From: CAUUFM01 sp041844335
GTDB taxonomy: Bacteria > Bacillota > Clostridia > Lachnospirales > Lachnospiraceae
Length of the DNA: 7,799 nucleotides
Direction: 5' to 3'
Assembly: GCA_041844335.1 (NCBI GenBank)
Contig: JBGZAX010000039.1
Coordinates: 1-7,799 of the forward strand
The notes under the pieces were generated by a model. The model saw only the letters and a list, made by a program, of their open reading frames with translations, made no database searches and was not told where the DNA came from. Position numbers and translations under genes: made by a program. Of this stretch, positions 7,729-7,799 are shown one piece after another; within the stretch, counting starts at the first letter, position 1, and each line of letters opens with the position of its first letter.

Positions 7729-7799
7729 GTCGGTCTTATTACATTAGAGGATCTGCTTGAGGAGATAGTAGGAGATATCCGTGATGAATACGATATAGA
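7729..7799 (+). pseudogene. 5'-truncated CorC/HlyC-type CBS-domain protein fragment, running off the right edge
   Basis: The frame at 7729 reads VGLIT and then LEDLLEEIVGDIRDEYD. This is the highly conserved end of the second CBS domain in the CorC/HlyC (hemolysin-like, CNNM-type) transporter-associated family, whose members normally have several hundred residues and membrane (DUF21) and CBS segments upstream. Here the frame hits a stop (TGA, 7708-7710) only six codons earlier. The codons between (RFAFAF) do not resemble the usual V-D-E-Y-G-G-T lead-in, and no ATG, GTG or TTG occurs before the motif. No upstream part is found in the other plus frames within about 100 bases, which are instead the pncB leader and promoter. 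It is thus best read as a remnant whose 5' part has been lost or moved. Since the window ends here, the fate of the downstream part is unknown. Confidence 0.65.

Noticed and set aside
7707..7760. Tiny 17-codon frame starting ATG at 7707 (MKVRFCFCRSYY...)
   Set aside because: It has no ribosome binding site, lies out of frame with the conserved CorC/HlyC motif and ends after 17 codons.
1..7799. A defence, mobile or otherwise new multi-gene system
   Set aside because: AddAB can relate to phage-DNA degradation, but it is a core repair complex here with no linked effector, transposase, integrase, CRISPR array or phage gene. The only unexplained protein is the TPR/pseudo-AAA+ one, reported separately.

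Overview
The window comes from a low-GC Gram-positive bacterium, most likely an anaerobic Firmicute of the Clostridia (Lachnospiraceae or a close family). The signs are AT-rich coding sequence with A/T-ending codons, strong AGGAGG/AGAGG-type ribosome binding sites, an AddAB-type (not RecBCD) recombination nuclease, and the style of the NAD-salvage gene. This placement is inferred from sequence character and protein families; no database search was possible.

Layout. Positions 1-447 (+) are the 3' end of addB, which enters from the left edge. Positions 448-3810 (+) are a complete addA. Together they encode the AddAB helicase-nuclease, which resects double-strand breaks for RecA-dependent repair. 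The addB stop codon directly abuts the addA start, and the addA ribosome binding site lies inside the last addB codons, so the two are almost certainly translated as a coupled pair. A 94-base convergent intergenic region (3811-3904) follows and holds a long imperfect hairpin and then a T-tract. Two genes run leftward on the minus strand, transcribed from a recognisable promoter near 7653-7680: pncB (7627-6179), for nicotinate phosphoribosyltransferase of NAD salvage, and 21 bases downstream of it a 750-residue protein (6157-3905). The latter has an N-terminal TPR-like helical region, a long acidic Asn-rich linker and a C-terminal domain that reads as an AAA+ ATPase of the CbxX/CfxQ (SpoVK) type stripped of its catalytic motifs. 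The right edge (about 7729-7799, +) holds the conserved segment of a CorC/HlyC-type CBS-domain protein, with a stop and no start codon just before it. It looks like a 5'-truncated gene remnant.

Most of the window is ordinary core genome: DNA repair and NAD salvage. The parts worth a second look are the pseudo-AAA+/TPR protein and its pairing with pncB, the intergenic hairpin, and the truncated CorC/HlyC segment. I see no CRISPR array, tRNA, rRNA, insertion sequence or phage gene, and no clear evidence of a new defence or mobile system.
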